NCBI GenBank assembly: GCA_024711295.1
Contig: JANJTB010000031.1
Coordinates: forward strand, 62,001-126,000
DNA: 64,000 bases
Direction: 5' to 3'
From: a bacterium
Lineage (GTDB): Bacteria; Bacteroidota; Ignavibacteria; Kapaibacteriales; UBA2268
The notes beneath the pieces were generated by a model. That model made no database searches, was not told the origin of the DNA, and was given only the letters and a program-made list of their open reading frames with translations. Of this stretch, positions 27,164-37,338 are shown one piece after another. Position 1 is the first letter of the stretch, and every line of letters begins with the position of its first letter. The position numbers and the translations under genes are program-made.

Positions 27164-28357
27164 CTATCTTAAATTCTTGAAACCAAATTCTATCTCATCT
27201 GCTATACGCTTATAAACTTCATCGAATGTACCCTCGCCACTTATTATTGTAGAGCCGTGCAATTCAGTATATTTCTTAATAACAGGTACTGTTCTTTCTT
27301 CGTGATACTGAAGTCTTTTGATAATTGTTGACATACTTTCATCATAAGGCATCTTACTGTCTGTTTTACTTCGAATCTCTAATCGTTTGATTAATTCCAA
27401 AATTGGTACTTCAATTTCAATTACTTTAGTAATGGATGAAGTGTGCTTTCTTAATAATCCATCCAAAATATAAGATTGAACAAGTGTTCGTGGAAATCCC
27501 TTAAAAATAAATCCCTTGGCACCATTAAGATTTTGAAATTTCTTCTCAATTAATTGAACTACTATATCATCCGGAAAATTTTGACCGATAATACCATGTT
27601 CGAGCATTCCTTTCTCGTATAACTCCAAAATTTTCTTACCTAATTTAGTATTTTCAGACGCTTCCTTTGAAAGCAATTCACCTGTTGCAATAAATTCTAA
27701 ATCAAACTGCTTAGCAAGCGCTTTCCCTTGAGATGATCTTCCACTTCCAGGATAGCCAAATAGTACTATGTTTAGTAAGGACTTACTAAGTTCCTGCTTG
27801 ACAATTTTTGTAATATCAGTTTTGACATCCTCAATTCCATTTCTGCCGTCAACAGATTGATAAATACCTTTCTCTTTATAGAATTGAAGCACAGGTATAG
27901 TTTTTTCGTAATATTCCTTTAGTCTTGTTCTAATGACAGTTTCATTATCATCTGATCTACCAGATGTTTTACCACGATTAAGCAATCTTTGGATTGATTC
28001 TTCTTCAGGCAATTCAATGCTGATTAAACAGTTTAACTGAGTATTCAATTTAATCATTAACCCTTCGAGGATATATGCCTGTATATATGTTCTCGGAAAA
28101 CCATCGAATAAAAATCCATTATAACCCGGATTATCTGTTATTGATTTTTCGATAATTTGTACAATAATTTCATCAGAAACTAACCCACCTTGAGCTATAA
28201 TACTTTTAGCTTCTTCGCCGATTTTGGTGCCATCAGCAATTTCTTTTCTTAACAAATCACCTGTAGAAATATAAAATAAGTTATATTTTTTAATTAAAAA
28301 CTCTGATTGAGTACCTTTGCCTGCCCCCGGAGGTCCAAACAACGCAACATTTAACAT
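27164..28357 (-). CDS. adk: tandem adenylate kinase with inactive second domain
   Basis: A 397-residue protein made of two adenylate kinase-like domains. Domain 1 (residues 1 to about 190) is intact: GPPGAGKGTQ P-loop, FDGFPRT, and RGKTSGRSDD with the lid arginines. It should interconvert ATP+AMP and 2 ADP. Domain 2 (about 195-397) keeps the fold, but its P-loop is GYPGSGRSSQ (catalytic Lys to Arg), FDGFPR is FKGFPR, and the lid motif reads RSKTDSK. It is probably inactive and may be regulatory or structural. Most bacterial Adk proteins are about 215 residues, so this duplication is unusual. It lies 65 bases upstream of the BNR-protein start and may share its transcript. Confidence 0.85.
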   Translation of the reverse strand: MLNVALFGPPGAGKGTQSEFLIKKYNLFYISTGDLLRKEIADGTKIGEEAKSIIAQGGLVSDEIIVQIIEKSITDNPGYNGFLFDGFPRTYIQAYILEGLMIKLNTQLNCLISIELPEEESIQRLLNRGKTSGRSDDNETVIRTRLKEYYEKTIPVLQFYKEKGIYQSVDGRNGIEDVKTDITKIVKQELSKSLLNIVLFGYPGSGRSSQGKALAKQFDLEFIATGELLSKEASENTKLGKKILELYEKGMLEHGIIGQNFPDDIVVQLIEKKFQNLNGAKGFIFKGFPRTLVQSYILDGLLRKHTSSITKVIEIEVPILELIKRLEIRSKTDSKMPYDESMSTIIKRLQYHEERTVPVIKKYTELHGSTIISGEGTFDEVYKRIADEIEFGFKNLR

Positions 28358-28445
28358 AATACTTCTCTATATAAAAATTATTTAAGAATATAAAAAAATA
28401 CAAATCTAACAAATTGTTATCTAAAATCGCCAAAATATTTTAATA

Positions 28446-31289
28446 CTACTTATTAATTATGATTTTATTAATAAGGATGTTTTTATCATTTTGAATAGTT
28501 AAAGTATAAACACCTTGAGCTAAGCCATTACAATTAAAATAAATAGAGCTTGAAATGTCGTCTAACTCGTACGGTATTTCAATTTTATTTCCAATAACAT
28601 CAAAAATACTTATTTTCAGGTTTTGCAAACCCAAATTATTGATTTTTACTACAAAATTCTCTTTTGCGGGGTTCGGGTAAACTATTGAATGAACATTATC
28701 TTCCTTAATACTTACGTTTTCAACTCCACAATTATCTATACTAATTATCCCTCTCAATCTAATGTCTTTAGACGAAGCTCCTATTTCAACTTCATATTTT
28801 CCTGTTTCAATTATATATTTTGATTTTGAATCATCAAAGGAGTATAATTCACTTATACTAAGTGATAGAGTATCTAAGACTGATTGACCTGATTTTAGAT
28901 TAATTCTCTTAAATTGTTTAAGCTGCTTTATTGGTTGAGTTAATCTAGAATCCAGATTTTTAACATACAATTGTACTACTTCATCCCCATCATAATCACC
29001 AATATTCTTTAGATTATATATAAATTTCACTGAATCATTTTCGCAAAATTTTATAACATTTTGATCATACTTCAAATTAGAATACTCAAATTGAGTATAG
29101 CTGAGGCCGTAACCAAAAGGATAAAGAACCTCGCCATTATAATATCTGTATGTCCTGTTATTCATATCATAATTACTAAAATCAGGCAAGTCTTCTGCTG
29201 ATTTATAATAAGTTTGAGTTGTCCTACCTGCAGGATTATAATCTCCAAAAATCACGGATGCTACAGCATTACCAGCAACCTGCCCCAAATATCCAATATT
29301 CAGAATAGTAGGAATAATTTGATTTTCTATATTCAGGGCACAAGCCGTTCCGAGATTTATCATTATGGTTGGTGTGCCACTTTTGTGCATTGCTTCAACA
29401 ACTTTTGTTTGTAAACTTGGCAAACTTAGGATTGTTCGATCACCATTTTGAAAACCTTCGGTATCTAGAAAACTCTGTTCATTTTCCCAATCTGCCGATA
29501 AACCTCCAACAAAAATAGCAGCATCGAAATCTTTTGCCATTTCAGTAATTCTTGCTAATTGTTCAGCTCCTGTGTTTCTGTTACCAATCTCATATCTAAT
29601 GTTACCAGGTGCCCAATGTTGTAAATATTCAATTTTAATTCTATAATCTTTATCAGCTTCAAAATTAAAAAATCCTATTCTTGTTATTGATGAGTGGGGT
29701 GTATAATCATCAATTACGATTTTATCTCCAATTGTAAGTCTGGTTCCATCATCACTTGTAACTTTGAAAGTATATTCTCCTGATTCAGGAACTTTTATTA
29801 TGCCTGTCCATCTCACAGAAAATGAGTCAGCACTTACACCCGGAGCAGGATCAACAAATCCCCAATCAAAATCTAAAGAGGTATCAACTCTTGTATGTTT
29901 TGGTTCTCCTTCCATGAATCGGTTATTGAAGTATTCACCTAAAAATCCGGGTTGATTGTCATTAGTTCTTACATACTTTGGTGTTATAAGCTCTGTTAAC
30001 GAGCCACCAATTTCTATCTCTCTGCTATAAATAACTTCAGTTTCAGGTGACACAATTTTTTTGATCCCTTCCAAAATTGTAACAGGTTTAGAAGGCCAAC
30101 CTGTATAGCTACCAAGGTTTTCATAAAAAACATTTGCATTTGGACCTATAACAAGTATTTTTTTTAAGTCTTTTTTTAATGGTAAAGTATTTTTATCATT
30201 TTTTAGCAATATGATAGACTCTTTTCCGGTTCTTAAAGCCAGCTCGTCATGTTTAATTCCGTCAACCAATGAATCTGGTATGTTATTATAAGGTACTATA
30301 TTAGGATCATCGTATAACCCAAGCAAATGCTTTGCTCTATACAAGCGAAACACAGCGGTGTCAATAGTGCTTTCTGTTATGTAACCTTCATTTAAGGCAT
30401 TTTTCAGGTGCCATCTGAAGAAATCACCACATTCGGAATCAACTCCGCTAATCATAGCTAATGCTGCTCCTTCTCTCTCATTTTGTCCTACCTTGTGCTC
30501 CCAAAAACTATCACCGATAGCGTTACAATCTGTTGTAACAAATCCAAGAAATCCCCATTGATTTCTCAATATTTCTTGTAAAAGATAAGTATTGGTTACT
30601 ACAGGTCTTCCATTATAAGCATTAAAAGCCGCCATTATTGAAAATGCACCAGCTTCTTCAATTGAAGCTTTAAATGCAGGCATATATGTTTCCCATAAAT
30701 CTCTTGGTTTTACAATTGCATCAAATTGATGACGAATACCTTCCGGACCACTGTGAGCAACATAATGCTTTGGTGTTGCAATGGTTTTGAAGTAATCCGG
30801 ATGGTCACCCTGCATTCCCATTATATAAGCAACAGACATTCGCGAAGCTAAATAAGGGTCTTCCCCATAAGTTTCCTGGACTCTTCCCCATCTTGGATCT
30901 CTTGCAATATTAATTGCTGGAGACCAAAAATTCAATCCAACTGCTCCATGTCTAAATTTAACTCTTGCTTCATCAGAAATAGCTGAAGCGACCTCATGCA
31001 TCAACTTTGTATTCCATGTAGATGCTAAATTTATGGATTGAGGAAATACAGTCACATTTTCAATGCATAGACCATGTTCACTCTCATTATGCCATTGATA
31101 GTCTGGTATATCTAGTCTTGGGATACCTTGTTTATTAGCTGAAATCACAGTTGATATTTTTTCGTCAATAGTAAATTGTTTAATTAGATTCCATACTCTT
31201 GAATCAAACCTCTTGATTGAATTTGTATCTAATGAAAATAAATAGCTGTTGGTAAAAATTACTAATACTAAAAAAAGCAATCTTTTCAT
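28446..31289 (-). CDS. secreted GH3 beta-glycosidase with PA14 insert and T9SS domain
   Basis: A 947-residue glycoside hydrolase family 3 enzyme. After a signal peptide come the GH3 barrel (QGIPRLDIPDYQWHNESEHG near residue 60; nucleophile Asp near 253 in GFVTTDCNAI), the second GH3 domain split by a PA14 insert (about 440-580, with ESGEYTFKVTSDDGTRL), a fibronectin-III-like domain, and a C-terminal T9SS sorting domain (YPNPAKENFVVKI). This order is typical of beta-glucosidases and beta-xylosidases acting on plant or microbial glucans. The exact sugar cannot be told. It is likely displayed on the cell surface. Confidence 0.88.
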   Translation of the reverse strand: MKRLLFLVLVIFTNSYLFSLDTNSIKRFDSRVWNLIKQFTIDEKISTVISANKQGIPRLDIPDYQWHNESEHGLCIENVTVFPQSINLASTWNTKLMHEVASAISDEARVKFRHGAVGLNFWSPAINIARDPRWGRVQETYGEDPYLASRMSVAYIMGMQGDHPDYFKTIATPKHYVAHSGPEGIRHQFDAIVKPRDLWETYMPAFKASIEEAGAFSIMAAFNAYNGRPVVTNTYLLQEILRNQWGFLGFVTTDCNAIGDSFWEHKVGQNEREGAALAMISGVDSECGDFFRWHLKNALNEGYITESTIDTAVFRLYRAKHLLGLYDDPNIVPYNNIPDSLVDGIKHDELALRTGKESIILLKNDKNTLPLKKDLKKILVIGPNANVFYENLGSYTGWPSKPVTILEGIKKIVSPETEVIYSREIEIGGSLTELITPKYVRTNDNQPGFLGEYFNNRFMEGEPKHTRVDTSLDFDWGFVDPAPGVSADSFSVRWTGIIKVPESGEYTFKVTSDDGTRLTIGDKIVIDDYTPHSSITRIGFFNFEADKDYRIKIEYLQHWAPGNIRYEIGNRNTGAEQLARITEMAKDFDAAIFVGGLSADWENEQSFLDTEGFQNGDRTILSLPSLQTKVVEAMHKSGTPTIMINLGTACALNIENQIIPTILNIGYLGQVAGNAVASVIFGDYNPAGRTTQTYYKSAEDLPDFSNYDMNNRTYRYYNGEVLYPFGYGLSYTQFEYSNLKYDQNVIKFCENDSVKFIYNLKNIGDYDGDEVVQLYVKNLDSRLTQPIKQLKQFKRINLKSGQSVLDTLSLSISELYSFDDSKSKYIIETGKYEVEIGASSKDIRLRGIISIDNCGVENVSIKEDNVHSIVYPNPAKENFVVKINNLGLQNLKISIFDVIGNKIEIPYELDDISSSIYFNCNGLAQGVYTLTIQNDKNILINKIIINK

Positions 31290-31407
31290 GGAATTAAGTT
31301 TTTGGTTATTGAAAAACCTAAAAACGTTATTTGATACTACAAATTTTACTTAAATAAGTATTTGCTATTACCTATCATAAATAAATTAAAGTATGGCTTT
31401 TTTTACA

Positions 31408-32568
31408 TCACCAAATAATTGCATCTGCAGCACTTTTAGCTATAGTCCTTGCTTCTTCCTGCGATTGCGCGATAGCTGTAATGTGTCCCATTTTACGTCC
31501 ATTACGGGACTCTTTTTTATTATATAAGTGAAGAAATATCTTATTATGCATCAAAGTTGGTGTGATATTTTCAGGTACTCCAATACCTTGTCTTTCTCCC
31601 AATAAATTAATCATCACTGCAGCTGGTACATACATTTTTGAAGAACCAAGAGGAAGGTTGGCAACGGCTCTGATACAATTTTCAAACTGAGAACTGTAAC
31701 AAGACTCAATTGTATAGTGCCCGGAATTATGTGGTCTGGGTGCAATCTCATTGATAAGTATTTTTCCATCTTTAGTCAGAAACATTTCAACTCCAAAGAC
31801 CCCAACTCCGTTAATTGATTTAACACATTTTCCGGCTATTTTCTCAGCTTCATTTCTGATTGATTCATCAATTTCTGCAGGAGCTATTACCTCATGACAT
31901 ATATGTCTGTATTGGACTGTCTCAACACAAGGATATAATTCAACTTCATCTTTACTGTTTCTGGCAACAATCACGGCAAGCTCTTTTTGAAAATCAACAA
32001 ATGACTCACCCATCAAAGTTCTGTCCTTATTGCTTGTTTTAAATTTTTCAAATGCTTGAATTGCAGTTTCTTCTGAGAAAACAGTAGCGTTTCCGTATCC
32101 ATCATACCCATATTTCCTTGCTTTCATCACATAAGGGTATCCATATTTTTTGCCAAATTCTTTAGCGTCTTCAATACTGTCAATAATGGCAAAATTTGGT
32201 ACAGGAAGTCCGGCATCAAGAAAAGTATGTTTTTGAATATATTTATCCTGGACAAGTCTCATTGTATCGGGGCTAGGATAAACAGTTACTTTTTTATTAA
32301 TATAATCAAGAATTTCCGGATCAATAAACTCATTCTCTAACGTTACAATATCAGACTCTAATATAAAATTGTCAAGTGCTTCAGCAGATACCCATCCGGC
32401 ATCAAAATCAAGCTTTGTCATGTCTCCGGCTGGAGACAACTTATGATTTTCAATAATTGCGACATTTAGTCCTAATCTATATGCAGCGGATGCTAACATC
32501 TTAGCAAGTTGTCCACCACCTAAAATTCCTAGTGTAAAAGTTTTGTTGTTTTTGGTTGATTTTAGCAT
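31408..32568 (-). CDS. purK: 5-(carboxyamino)imidazole ribonucleotide synthase
   Basis: A 386-residue ATP-grasp enzyme of purine synthesis. It uses ATP and bicarbonate to convert AIR to N5-CAIR. Diagnostic stretches are LGILGGGQLAKMLA (N-terminal nucleotide-like loop), KARKYGYDGYGN, the ATP-grasp block ending in INEIAPRPHNSGHYTIE, and VMINLLGE. All look intact and the length is normal. The partner mutase PurE is not adjacent. A CAAAAATA (minus-strand TATTTTTG) promoter element lies about 33 bases upstream. Confidence 0.93.
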   Translation of the reverse strand: MLKSTKNNKTFTLGILGGGQLAKMLASAAYRLGLNVAIIENHKLSPAGDMTKLDFDAGWVSAEALDNFILESDIVTLENEFIDPEILDYINKKVTVYPSPDTMRLVQDKYIQKHTFLDAGLPVPNFAIIDSIEDAKEFGKKYGYPYVMKARKYGYDGYGNATVFSEETAIQAFEKFKTSNKDRTLMGESFVDFQKELAVIVARNSKDEVELYPCVETVQYRHICHEVIAPAEIDESIRNEAEKIAGKCVKSINGVGVFGVEMFLTKDGKILINEIAPRPHNSGHYTIESCYSSQFENCIRAVANLPLGSSKMYVPAAVMINLLGERQGIGVPENITPTLMHNKIFLHLYNKKESRNGRKMGHITAIAQSQEEARTIAKSAADAIIW

Positions 32569-32600
32569 CTAAATAGATTTATGAAATATTTGAACATAAA

Positions 32601-32608
32601 CAAAAATA
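32601..32608 (-). promoter_or_regulatory. -7 promoter element of purK
   Basis: Minus-strand TATTTTTG fits TAnnTTTG, about 33 bases from the purK start. It lies in the 235-base divergent region shared with the acyl-CoA dehydrogenase gene. Confidence 0.45.
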
Positions 32609-32737
32609 GTTAATTTAATTTAAATATTAAATTATTTTATAACCAAATTGACAATTAATATTAATTAGCATGTTGGTAAATGTTGATTTTTTTTTTGAAA
32701 CTAATATTTAATTATAAAAATATTTAACTATTTATAT

Positions 32738-32745
32738 TATTTTTG
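32738..32745 (+). promoter_or_regulatory. -7 promoter element of the acyl-CoA dehydrogenase gene
   Basis: TATTTTTG fits TAnnTTTG, 58 bases before the ATG at 32804. No clear -33 element is seen. Confidence 0.45.
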
Positions 32746-32803
32746 TAAAATTAACATTAGTTAATGACTAAAAGTTATTATTATTAATATATATGGTGTC
32801 TGA

Positions 32804-33946
32804 ATGTTTGAATTAGTTTTTACCGAAGAGCAAACAATGCTCAGAGAAATGGTCAGAGATTTTGTGAATAATGAGCTAAAACCAATAGCTTCACAAATTG
32901 ATGAAGAAGAAAATATTCCAAAAGAAATAACTTCCAAGATTGGAGAATTGGGTATTCTAGGGGCAGCATTTCCAGTAGAATATGGTGGTTCAGGATTTGG
33001 TGAAGTAGGATATTGTATAATTCAGGAAGAAGTTGGCAGAGCATGCTTATCAACAGCTACATTTATCGGTGCTCATGTTTCAATAGGTACAAACTCCATA
33101 TATTTAGGTGGAAGTGAAGATATCAGACATAAATATGTTACACCTTTGGCTACTGGTGAAAAAATTGCTGCATTTGCATTAACCGAAGAACGCGCCGGTT
33201 CAGATGCATTCGACCTGAAAACTAGAGCAGAATTAGATGGTGATGAGTGGGTTATCAACGGTGAAAAACTATGGATTACAAACGGTCCTATTGCTGATAC
33301 TTTTTCAGTATTTGCTCGCACGACAAGAGGTATAAGTGCCTTTGTTGTTGAAAAAGGTACACCCGGATTTACTCCAGGCGCATCTGAAAAGAAAATGGGT
33401 ATCAGAGGAAGTAAAACATCTTCGCTTACTTTTGACAATGTTAGAGTTCCAAAAGAAAATATGTTAGGATCGGAAGGCAGAGGGTTCCTATTGGCAATGA
33501 AAACACTTGACGCCGGAAGATTAGGTCTAGGTGCCGCATGCCTTGGAGCATGTAAGGAATTGTTGGAAATGTCAACCAAATATGCTAAAGAAAGAAAACA
33601 ATTTGGTGAACCTATTGCTAATTTTCAAGCAATTCAATTCATGATAGCAGAAATGACAACAATGATTTATGCCGCTGAATCATTAGTTTATCGAACAGCA
33701 GTTCTATATGATAAGCACGAAATGCTCTCAAGACAATCAGCCATGGTTAAACTTTATTGCTCAGAAGCTCTTGACAAATGTGTTGATTATGCTATGCAAA
33801 TTCATGGCGGAATGGGATTTTCTAGAGAGTTGCCAATTGAGAGATTTTATAGAGATGCTCGAATTAATAGAATTTTTGAAGGCACTTCTGAAATTCAAAA
33901 ATTAGTTATTGCAAGAGATATGATTAAGAGAAACGGAATCTTATAA
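32804..33946 (+). CDS. acyl-CoA dehydrogenase
   Basis: A 380-residue flavoprotein that oxidises acyl-CoA thioesters to enoyl-CoA. It has FALTEERAGSDAFDLKT (FAD and substrate contact), INGEKLWITNG, the IHGGMGFSRELPIERFYRDAR signature, and the catalytic Glu near residue 363 in IFEGTSEIQ. This placement of the Glu is that of short/medium-chain and butyryl-CoA dehydrogenases. The length is standard. Divergent from purK and followed by a strong terminator, it seems to be a single-gene unit. No electron-transfer flavoprotein genes lie nearby. Confidence 0.92.
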   Translation: MFELVFTEEQTMLREMVRDFVNNELKPIASQIDEEENIPKEITSKIGELGILGAAFPVEYGGSGFGEVGYCIIQEEVGRACLSTATFIGAHVSIGTNSIYLGGSEDIRHKYVTPLATGEKIAAFALTEERAGSDAFDLKTRAELDGDEWVINGEKLWITNGPIADTFSVFARTTRGISAFVVEKGTPGFTPGASEKKMGIRGSKTSSLTFDNVRVPKENMLGSEGRGFLLAMKTLDAGRLGLGAACLGACKELLEMSTKYAKERKQFGEPIANFQAIQFMIAEMTTMIYAAESLVYRTAVLYDKHEMLSRQSAMVKLYCSEALDKCVDYAMQIHGGMGFSRELPIERFYRDARINRIFEGTSEIQKLVIARDMIKRNGIL

Positions 33947-33965
33947 TACTTTTACATTTTCAGAG

Positions 33966-34006
33966 TAACCGGTCATCAATTAATTATGGTGACCGGTTAT
34001 TTTTTT
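33966..34006. terminator. rho-independent terminator
   Basis: A 10-bp perfect stem (TAACCGGTCA at 33966-33975 with its complement at 33990-33999) followed by T7 on the plus strand. The stop codon of the convergent mutS lies inside the right arm. Confidence 0.85.
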
Positions 34007-36630
34007 GCTTTTTTCTGAAGATCTACCAACAAATTAAAAGCTTGAATAGGCGTAATTTCATCAACTTTTATTTTTAGTAAGTCTTGTCTTAATGAATCAT
34101 CTCTAAATTCAAAAATGGCAAGCTGGTCATCGTTGTGAAGCTGTTTTTTTGATTTTATTGATTTAATATCAACTTTATTTGCATTAATATTTTCATTAGG
34201 TGAATCTGAATTTAGAGAATTCATTATTTCATTTGCTCTTTCAATCACAAAATAAGGTAGTCCTGCCATTTTTGCGACATGTATTCCAAAGGAATAATCG
34301 CTGCTACCCTTACTTACTTTGTGAGAAAATATTATGTTCGAACCGGTTTCAATTACTTCAACCCTATAATTAATTATCCCTTCATACCTATCAGCAAGCT
34401 CGTTGAGTTCGTGATAGTGAGTTGCAAATAAGGTTTTAGCCCTGATATTTGAATTCAGATACTCAGCAATTGACCATGCAATCGAGATACCATCAAAGGT
34501 AGCTGTGCCTCTGCCTACTTCGTCTAGCAAAATCAGGCTTTTATCTGTTGCATTATTAAGTATGTTAGCAGCTTCTTGCATTTCGACCAAAAAAGTACTC
34601 TCACCCGAAGCTAAATTATCCTGAGCTCCTACTCTTGTAAAAATCTTATCAACTAAACCAATTCGTGCATACTTTGCAGGTACGTAAGAACCGATTTGAG
34701 CTAACAGTACATTTACTGCAACTTGTCTTAAATAACAAGATTTACCACTCATGTTTGGACCGGTAATGATATGAATTTGCTCTTTTGAAGTATCTAAAAT
34801 CGTATCATTAGGCGTAAACTTTGCTCCAATAGGGAGATTTTTTTCGACAACCGGGTGCCTTGCTTCAATAAGTTCAATAATATCTGAGTCATCAACTAAT
34901 GGTTTTGTGAATGAATTTTCGTGTGCAGACTGTGAAAGAGACTGTAAACAATCAATTTCAGCAATCATATTTGAGTTATTCTGAATTTCATTTATATAAG
35001 AAGTTATTTTGATTTTCAATTCAGTGAAAAGAAAATTCTCTAATTCAGAAATTTTTTCTTCAGCTCCTAAAATTTTAGTTTCAATTTCTTTAAGTTCTGG
35101 TGTAGTAAACCTTTCAGCATTAGTAAGTGTTTGTTTCCTGTGATAATTATCAGGAACTTTGTTTGAGTTAATTCTCGAAACTTCAATATAATAACCAAAA
35201 ACGTTATTAAATCCAATTTTTAAAGTGTTTATTCCAGTTCTTTCTCTTTCTTCGGCTTGAACTTTTTTAATCCAGTCTGCCCCATTTCTTTTCGCTGAAA
35301 TATATGAATCAAGTTCTACACTATAACCTGGTTTGAATATCTGTCCAGATCCCAATTGCACAGTAGGATCTTCAAGCAATGTATTTTCTAATATATCTGT
35401 TAGCTCTTTTAATTCCAACATATTAGATATTGCATTTAACAAATTTGTATCGTTAGAATTACTTATTATCGCTTTAATTTCAGGAACTTGTAATAAACTA
35501 TTTTTTAAAGCAACGCAGTCTCTTGGATTTGCTCTATTTGATGAAATTTTTGAGACTAATCTATCCAAATCTCCAATTTTAGATAGTAATCCCCTCAACT
35601 GTTCTCTCAATAGATTATTTTTGTAAAGGGATTCTACTTTTAATTGCCTGTCTAAAATTTGATTTAGCTTAATCAATGGAAATGACACCCATTTTTTAAG
35701 AAGTCTGCCTCCCATAGATGTCATTGTTTTATCAATAACATTTAATAACGTGAAATCAGAATTATCGGAATATGTGATCTCAAGATTTTTTCTTGTTGAA
35801 TAATCAAGAGACATAAAATCACCGGTCTGAAATAAGCTAATTGATTTTAAATGACTTAAATTATTTGGCTGAGTATCGTTCAGATAACTGATGATACTTC
35901 CGGCAGCAGAAATGCCTGCAGCTAAATTTTCAACACCGAAACCTTTAAGTGAAAGTGTTTTAAATTGCTTTAGAAGTAAATCTAATGAAAAATCATACTC
36001 AAAAATCCATTCTTCAAGTTTAGTTATCAGTGGTTTCCATGACAATTTTTCAATTTCAGGTAATAAAACATCTTTTTGACTTTTTGAAATTATTATTTCA
36101 GAAGGATGAAATGTATTAAGTAAATCTCTTAAGCTATTGATGTTTATTTCACATACCTGGAATTCTCCTGTAGAAATATCACAAATGGAAATGCCTGTAA
36201 CTTTGCTAAAAGTTTTGTCATTTTTTAAGAAGATTGAGCAAAGATAATTATTTGAAGAATTGTCTAAGAGCTTATCATAGAAAGCCACTCCGGGAGTAAC
36301 TACTTCAACAACACCACGTTTTACTATACCTCTTGCTAACTTTGGGTCCTCAAGTTGTTCGCACACTGCTACTCTAAAGCCCGATTTAACAAGTTTTGGT
36401 AAGTATGTGTCAAGTTGATGATGAGGAAAACCAGCCAAAGGTACATCTGCTCCAGCACCATTATTTCTTTTTGTAAGTGTTATACCACATGCTTTAGCAG
36501 TCAAAACTGCATCATTTTCGAACGTTTCAAAGAAATCACCCATCCTAAACAATAATATCGTATCTTGATATTTTTGTTTTATTTGGCCATATTGCCTCAT
36601 TAATGGAGTTTCGGTTGATTTCAATTTCAA
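33997..36630 (-). CDS. mutS: DNA mismatch repair protein MutS
   Basis: An 877-residue MutS1. The mismatch-reading motif is present at the N-terminus (RMGDFFETF, the F-x-E contact), followed by the connector, lever and clamp domains. The ATPase domain has Walker A TGPNMSGKS near residue 625, ILLDEVGRGTATFDG (Walker B and signature) and the FATHYHEL switch. The C-terminal tail has a short AIFEF-like segment before the end. It starts within the stop codon of mtgA (ATGA overlap), so these two are coupled. No mutL is seen in the window. Confidence 0.95.
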   Translation of the reverse strand: MKLKSTETPLMRQYGQIKQKYQDTILLFRMGDFFETFENDAVLTAKACGITLTKRNNGAGADVPLAGFPHHQLDTYLPKLVKSGFRVAVCEQLEDPKLARGIVKRGVVEVVTPGVAFYDKLLDNSSNNYLCSIFLKNDKTFSKVTGISICDISTGEFQVCEININSLRDLLNTFHPSEIIISKSQKDVLLPEIEKLSWKPLITKLEEWIFEYDFSLDLLLKQFKTLSLKGFGVENLAAGISAAGSIISYLNDTQPNNLSHLKSISLFQTGDFMSLDYSTRKNLEITYSDNSDFTLLNVIDKTMTSMGGRLLKKWVSFPLIKLNQILDRQLKVESLYKNNLLREQLRGLLSKIGDLDRLVSKISSNRANPRDCVALKNSLLQVPEIKAIISNSNDTNLLNAISNMLELKELTDILENTLLEDPTVQLGSGQIFKPGYSVELDSYISAKRNGADWIKKVQAEERERTGINTLKIGFNNVFGYYIEVSRINSNKVPDNYHRKQTLTNAERFTTPELKEIETKILGAEEKISELENFLFTELKIKITSYINEIQNNSNMIAEIDCLQSLSQSAHENSFTKPLVDDSDIIELIEARHPVVEKNLPIGAKFTPNDTILDTSKEQIHIITGPNMSGKSCYLRQVAVNVLLAQIGSYVPAKYARIGLVDKIFTRVGAQDNLASGESTFLVEMQEAANILNNATDKSLILLDEVGRGTATFDGISIAWSIAEYLNSNIRAKTLFATHYHELNELADRYEGIINYRVEVIETGSNIIFSHKVSKGSSDYSFGIHVAKMAGLPYFVIERANEIMNSLNSDSPNENINANKVDIKSIKSKKQLHNDDQLAIFEFRDDSLRQDLLKIKVDEITPIQAFNLLVDLQKKAKK

Positions 36631-37337
36631 TTTTCCTTTTTGTCTTTTTTAGGAATAGCTACTGTATTCATACGATTCATTATCCATTCTACTCTTCTTT
36701 TGATATATTGTGTAGGTTTATCTGGTGACCAACGCCTTGGATTTGGTAGTACCGAAGCTAGTAATGCTGCCTCTCGCTTAGTTAATTTTACCGCACTTTT
36801 GTTGAAAAACTTTTGTGATGCTGCTTCAACTCCATATAGCCCGGGTCCCCACTCGACCACATTGGCATAAACTTCCAAAATTCTTTTCTTTCCCCAAATA
36901 TATTCAATAAGATAGGTAAAATAAACTTCAACAGCTTTCCTTACATAATTTCTGGCATGAGGAAGAAAAGTGTTTTTTGCTGTTTGCATTGTAATTGTAC
37001 TTGCTCCTCTTTTTTTTCTTCCTTTGTGTCTTTCATTATATCTTTTAGCGTCTTCAACGGCTCTCCAATCAACCCCATTGTGCCTCATAAATCGGGCATC
37101 TTCGGCACCAATGACTGCTCTAAAGACATTTGGGGATATTTCTTCGTATTGTACCCAATCTTTATCAATCCAAACAAGATTACCCTCGATAACACCTTCA
37201 AAAACTCTTATAATCATGTGTGGTGTAACAGGTGGCGGTACAAATTTGTAAAGTACAACCGTAAATACTGATAGAAACAGGAACAATACTCCTGAATATA
37301 ACAGTGATTTGAAGAGAACTGAAAAAAATCTTTTCAT
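36627..37337 (-). CDS. mtgA: monofunctional peptidoglycan glycosyltransferase
   Basis: A 236-residue family GT51 enzyme. It has one N-terminal membrane anchor (about residues 7-32), then the transglycosylase motifs GAEDARFMRHNGVDW (catalytic Glu), RGASTITMQTAKNTFL, RKAVEVYFTYLIEYIWGKKRILEVYAN and EWGPGLYGVEAASQKFF. MtgA polymerises lipid II into glycan strands in the periplasm without a transpeptidase domain. It starts just after the 115-residue protein (2-base gap) and overlaps mutS by 4 bases. The run from ileS to mutS therefore looks like one transcript. Confidence 0.93.
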   Translation of the reverse strand: MKRFFSVLFKSLLYSGVLFLFLSVFTVVLYKFVPPPVTPHMIIRVFEGVIEGNLVWIDKDWVQYEEISPNVFRAVIGAEDARFMRHNGVDWRAVEDAKRYNERHKGRKKRGASTITMQTAKNTFLPHARNYVRKAVEVYFTYLIEYIWGKKRILEVYANVVEWGPGLYGVEAASQKFFNKSAVKLTKREAALLASVLPNPRRWSPDKPTQYIKRRVEWIMNRMNTVAIPKKDKKEN

Positions 37338-37338
37338 A

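Noticed and set aside
33073-33579. 168-codon minus-strand frame inside the acyl-CoA dehydrogenase gene
   Set aside because: The opposite strand encodes a clear acyl-CoA dehydrogenase with all motifs, and this frame resembles no protein.
36957-37271. Two plus-strand frames of about 100 codons opposite mtgA
   Set aside because: They lie inside an intact mtgA. Cys- and Ser-rich composition and the absence of start signals indicate shadows.
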